Source of the DNA: JAEUMG01 sp046349315
Lineage (GTDB): Bacteria > Pseudomonadota > Alphaproteobacteria > Rhizobiales > Aestuariivirgaceae
DNA length: 25,199 bases
Direction: 5' to 3'
Assembly: GCA_046349315.1 (NCBI GenBank)
Contig: JAXMCQ010000036.1
Coordinates: 1 to 25,199 of the forward strand
This document shows positions 22,938 through 25,199 of the stretch, piece by piece. A program made the position numbers and the translations under genes. Position 1 is the first letter of the stretch; every line of letters starts with the position of its first letter. The notes below the pieces were generated by a model. The model did not search any database, was not told the DNA's origin, and saw only the letters and a program-made list of their open reading frames with translations.

Positions 22938-23327
22938 TTAGACCCGGCGGCGCTTAGGCGGCCGGCAGCCATTGTGCGGAATGGGGGTCACGTCGCGGAT
23001 CGACGTTACCTGCAAGCCGCAGGATTGCAGCGCACGAAGCGCCGATTCACGACCCGAACCCGGGCCAGAAACCTCCACCTCGACCGTCTTCATGCCATGC
23101 TCCATGGCAGCGCGGCCGACCTGTTCGGCGGCAACCTGGGCGGCATAAGGTGTCGACTTGCGCGAACCCTTAAAGCCGAGCTTGCCGGCTGATGCCCAAG
23201 CGATGGTATTGCCCTGGACATCGGTGATGGTGATCATCGTATTGTTGAACGATGCGTTCACGTGGACGACGCCGGAGCTGATGTTCTTGCGCTCTTTACG
23301 GCGCGGACGTGCAGGTTCTTTGGCCAT
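22938..23327 (-). CDS. rpsK: 30S ribosomal protein S11
   Basis: The 129-residue uS11 protein shows SSGVVHVNASFNNTMITITD, ASAGKLGFKGSRKSTPYAAQ, EVEVSGPGSGRESALRAL and the C-terminal DVTPIPHNGCRPPKRRRV. S11 lies on the 30S platform near the mRNA exit region and the Shine-Dalgarno helix. It begins 24 nt after rpsM and is followed by rpoA, the conserved alpha-operon order. The basic N-terminal extension is ordinary. Confidence 0.97.
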   Translation of the reverse strand: MAKEPARPRRKERKNISSGVVHVNASFNNTMITITDVQGNTIAWASAGKLGFKGSRKSTPYAAQVAAEQVGRAAMEHGMKTVEVEVSGPGSGRESALRALQSCGLQVTSIRDVTPIPHNGCRPPKRRRV

Positions 23328-23351
23328 TTGAATGATATTGTCCGGTTGGAG

Positions 23352-23720
23352 TTACTTCTTCTTGCCGGCGATCGCCTTGGCGGGACCCTTGCGGGTGCGG
23401 GCATTGGTGTGAGTGCGCTGGCCGCGGACCGGCAGGCCCTTGCGATGGCGCAACCCGCGATAGCAGCCCAGATCCTGCAGGCGCTTGATATTCATCGATA
23501 CTTCGCGGCGAAGGTCGCCCTCGACCACATAGTCGCGGTCGATGACTTCGCGGATCTGCAACACTTCGGCATCGCTCAATTCATTGACCCGCTTGGAGTG
23601 CGGAATCTTAACCTTGTCGCAGATTTCCACCGCATTCACAGGGCCGATCCCATGAATATAGCGCAGCGCGATCACTACGCGCTTGTTGGTCGGAATGTTC
23701 ACGCCTGCAATACGGGCCAC
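23352..23720 (-). CDS. rpsM: 30S ribosomal protein S13
   Basis: The 122-residue uS13 protein reads ARIAGVNIPTNKRVVIALRY, then IHGIGPVNAVEICDKVKI, CYRGLRHRKGLPVRGQRTHT and a Lys-rich tail that reaches the tRNA sites. S13 sits in the 30S head and forms bridges to the 50S subunit. The start is GTG at 23720, not ATG, with GGGAG about 7 nt upstream. It is preceded by a 200-nt gap after adk that contains its own promoter and two leader hairpins. It is the first gene of the rpsM-rpsK-rpoA-rplQ part of the cluster. Confidence 0.96.
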   Translation of the reverse strand: MARIAGVNIPTNKRVVIALRYIHGIGPVNAVEICDKVKIPHSKRVNELSDAEVLQIREVIDRDYVVEGDLRREVSMNIKRLQDLGCYRGLRHRKGLPVRGQRTHTNARTRKGPAKAIAGKKK

Positions 23721-23740
23721 TTCAATTCTCCCAAGTATTT

Positions 23741-23758
23741 CATGGAGTTACCTCCATG
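23741..23758 (-). promoter_or_regulatory. Leader hairpin with GUAA loop upstream of rpsM
   Basis: In the mRNA sense, CATGGAG and CTCCATG form a perfect 7-bp stem closed by a GUAA (GNRA) tetraloop, ending about 20 nt before the rpsM start. The left arm and loop carry a GGAGG, placed 7 nt before an ATG in the right arm. It could be a regulatory element for rpsM or a leader ORF. Confidence 0.5.
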
Positions 23759-23817
23759 TCCTTAAGTCCTGCACCACCGCTCGATTAGGCCGCCACAATG
23801 GCACAAGGCTGCGCTTT

Positions 23818-23834
23818 GCGAGGGATTCCCTCGC
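23818..23834 (-). promoter_or_regulatory. Second leader hairpin upstream of rpsM
   Basis: In the mRNA sense, GCGAGGG and CCCTCGC form a perfect 7-bp stem around AAT, about 30 nt after the predicted transcription start. No T-run follows, so it does not look like a complete terminator. It may stabilise the 5' end or be part of a ribosomal-protein binding site. Confidence 0.45.
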
Positions 23835-23867
23835 CAAGCCAGCCAAGATGACAGTCAGGATGCGGGG

Positions 23868-23896
23868 TATCTAGGCAGGAATCGGCCGGACGTCAA
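23868..23896 (-). promoter_or_regulatory. Sigma70-type promoter of rpsM operon
   Basis: On the minus strand TTGACG (23891-23896) is followed after exactly 17 nt by TAGATA (23868-23873), a strong -35/-10 match for a housekeeping alphaproteobacterial promoter. Transcription would start near 23861, giving a leader of about 140 nt before rpsM. An 8-bp inverted repeat, GGAATCGG (23878-23885) and CCGATTCC (23897-23904), frames the -35 box and could be an operator. Confidence 0.7.
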
Positions 23897-23921
23897 CCGA
23901 TTCCGTAGGCCCGCATGACCG

Positions 23922-24572
23922 TCATGCCCGATCGAGCACCTCCTCGATCTGGTGACGGACATCGGGGATGTCCGCCATGCCGTCAACCGTCCGCAAATTG
24001 CCTTTCTTGCCGTAGTAGTCGATCAACGGCGCTGTCTGCCGGTTGTAGACATCGAGGCGGCCGCGGACCGTCGCCTCCTTGTCGTCCGGCCTGCGAATGA
24101 ATTCATGCGACCCGCAGACGTCGCAGGTGCCTTCCTTCTTCGGCCGCTCGAACCGGTCGTGATAGCCCTTGCCGCATTTGGCGCAGGAATAACGGCCGGT
24201 GATGCGCTCGACCAACGCTTCGTCATCGACCTTCATTTCGATGACGGCATCGATCTTGAGCTTCTTGGACTTGAGCATCTTGTCGAGCGCTTCGGCCTGC
24301 GCGGTGTTGCGCGGGAAACCGTCGAGGATGAAGCCCTTCTTGACGTCCGGCTGATCGAGGCGATCAGCGATGATCGAAACGACAATATCGTCGGAGACCA
24401 ATTCGCCACGATCCATGATCGCCTTGGCCTTGCGGCCGATCTCACTGCCGGCGGCAACCGCGGCGCGCAGCATCTCACCTGTCGAGAGCTGCTTCAGACC
24501 ACGCTGCTCCTCGAGGCCCTTGGCCTGTGTGCCTTTGCCGGCGCCCGGAGGTCCGAGCAGGATAAGGTTCAT
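23922..24572 (-). CDS. adk: Adenylate kinase, zinc-binding long form
   Basis: The 216-residue enzyme interconverts ATP plus AMP and two ADP in the cytoplasm. Walker A is GPPGAGKGT (7-15), and the NMP-binding part includes LSTGEMLRAAV and FILDGFPRNTAQAEAL. The LID has four cysteines, Cys130, Cys133, Cys150 and Cys153, in CAKC and CDVC pairs. This tetracysteine set binds structural zinc and is the long LID form found in some Gram-negative bacteria, unlike the E. coli hydrogen-bonded LID. Its ATG overlaps the secY stop by 4 nt (ATGA), so the two are translationally coupled, as usual for the secY-adk pair. Confidence 0.97.
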   Translation of the reverse strand: MNLILLGPPGAGKGTQAKGLEEQRGLKQLSTGEMLRAAVAAGSEIGRKAKAIMDRGELVSDDIVVSIIADRLDQPDVKKGFILDGFPRNTAQAEALDKMLKSKKLKIDAVIEMKVDDEALVERITGRYSCAKCGKGYHDRFERPKKEGTCDVCGSHEFIRRPDDKEATVRGRLDVYNRQTAPLIDYYGKKGNLRTVDGMADIPDVRHQIEEVLDRA

Positions 24573-25199
24573 CGCCGGCTGCCTCGGAGCTTGGCGCGCT
24601 TGACGAGGCCCTCATACTGCTGGGCCATCAGGTGGCCCTGAACCTGAGCAACCGTATCCATCGTTACGCTGACCACGATCAGCAGCGATGTGCCGCCGAA
24701 GTAGAACGGTACGCCGGTATAGCCGACGAGAAATTCGGGCAAGAGACAGACAAGCGTCAGATAGAGCGCGCCAATGACCGTGATACGAGTAAGAACATAG
24801 TCGATATATTCCGCCGTCCGTTCGCCAGGACGGATGCCCGGGATGAAGCCGCCATACTTTTTCAGATTGTCGGCGGTCTCCTTCGGGTTGAACATGATCG
24901 AGGTGTAGAAGAACGCGAAGAAAATGATCAGTGCGGCGTAGAGCACGAGGAACAGCGGCTGGCCGTGGCCGAGCATCGCGGTGAGCGCGTTGAGCCAGTC
25001 CGGGCCCTGCCCCTTGGTGAAATTTGCAACCGTGATCGGCAGCAAGAGCAGCGATGAAGCGAAGATCGGCGGAATGACGCCCGATGTATTGAGCTTCAGC
25101 GGCATGTGCGAGCTGTCGCCCTGGAACATCTTATTGCCGACCTGGCGCTTGGGATACTGGATCAGCAAGCGCCGCTGGGCGCGTTCCATGAAGACGATG
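24569..25199 (-). CDS. secY: Preprotein translocase subunit SecY, C-terminal part
   Basis: The frame is open from the window edge and gives the last 209 residues, covering about TM6 to TM10 of the channel-forming subunit of the SecYEG translocon in the inner membrane. Recognisable text is AQRRLLIQYPKRQVG (loop before TM7), MPLKLNTSGVIPPIFASSLL, FNPKETADNLKKYGGFIPGI followed by RPGERTAEY, the ribosome- and SecA-contacting C5 loop, and VAQVQGHLMAQQYEGLVKR near the end. The N-terminal half lies beyond the window. The stop overlaps the adk start by 4 nt. Confidence 0.95.
   Translation of the reverse strand, partial: IVFMERAQRRLLIQYPKRQVGNKMFQGDSSHMPLKLNTSGVIPPIFASSLLLLPITVANFTKGQGPDWLNALTAMLGHGQPLFLVLYAALIIFFAFFYTSIMFNPKETADNLKKYGGFIPGIRPGERTAEYIDYVLTRITVIGALYLTLVCLLPEFLVGYTGVPFYFGGTSLLIVVSVTMDTVAQVQGHLMAQQYEGLVKRAKLRGSRR

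Overview
This 25.2 kb window looks like a chromosomal segment of an alphaproteobacterium, most likely of the order Hyphomicrobiales (Rhizobiales). The basis is the secY-adk-rpsM-rpsK-rpoA-rplQ block, thioredoxin reductase next to a LysR regulator, DUF992 and DUF1993 proteins typical of this group, degP followed by rarA, high GC, and CTCCCGCAAGCGGGAG-type palindromic repeats. Genus cannot be set from the sequence alone. No phage, transposase, CRISPR array, tRNA or rRNA was seen.

Layout, left to right. 1-1052: 3' end of trxB and a LysR regulator (+). 1053-1477: a non-coding island with an inverted pair of palindromic repeat units, then a possible structured small RNA ending in a strong terminator. 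1478-4590 (-): an EF-G-like GTPase with a degenerate G domain, then Tat-exported methionine sulfoxide reductase MsrP. 4738-6396 (+): a YbaL-type cation/proton antiporter, whose end overlaps a DUF992 exported protein (-). 6996-7682 (+): a TerC-family membrane protein. 7836-10811 (+): a complete tripartite tricarboxylate transporter, tctC-tctB-tctA. 10892-13177 (-): OsmC-family protein, aspartate aminotransferase and a DUF1993 protein. 13259-14446 (+): an FAD monooxygenase. 14558-15987 (+): a 41-residue putative membrane peptide and two tandem paralogous exported TPR proteins.

16009-20053 (-): a tightly packed unit of lrp/asnC-type regulator, degP-like protease, rarA and rlmJ. The first three genes are joined by 1-nt stop/start overlaps. 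Facing away from the regulator is a fold-type III PLP decarboxylase (20182-21378, +), which may be its local target. 21380-25199 (-): the end of the ribosomal protein/RNA polymerase supercluster, in transcription order secY (partial), adk, rpsM, rpsK, rpoA, rplQ. A strong sigma70-type promoter lies in the adk-rpsM gap, ahead of a structured leader.

Most of the window is ordinary core genome. The parts most worth a second look are the non-coding island at 1053-1477, the EF-G paralogue lacking the catalytic histidine, the duplicated Cys-motif TPR proteins, the coupled regulator-protease-RarA-RlmJ unit, and the structured rpsM leader with a small overlapping ORF. I saw no clear sign of a wholly new multi-gene system.
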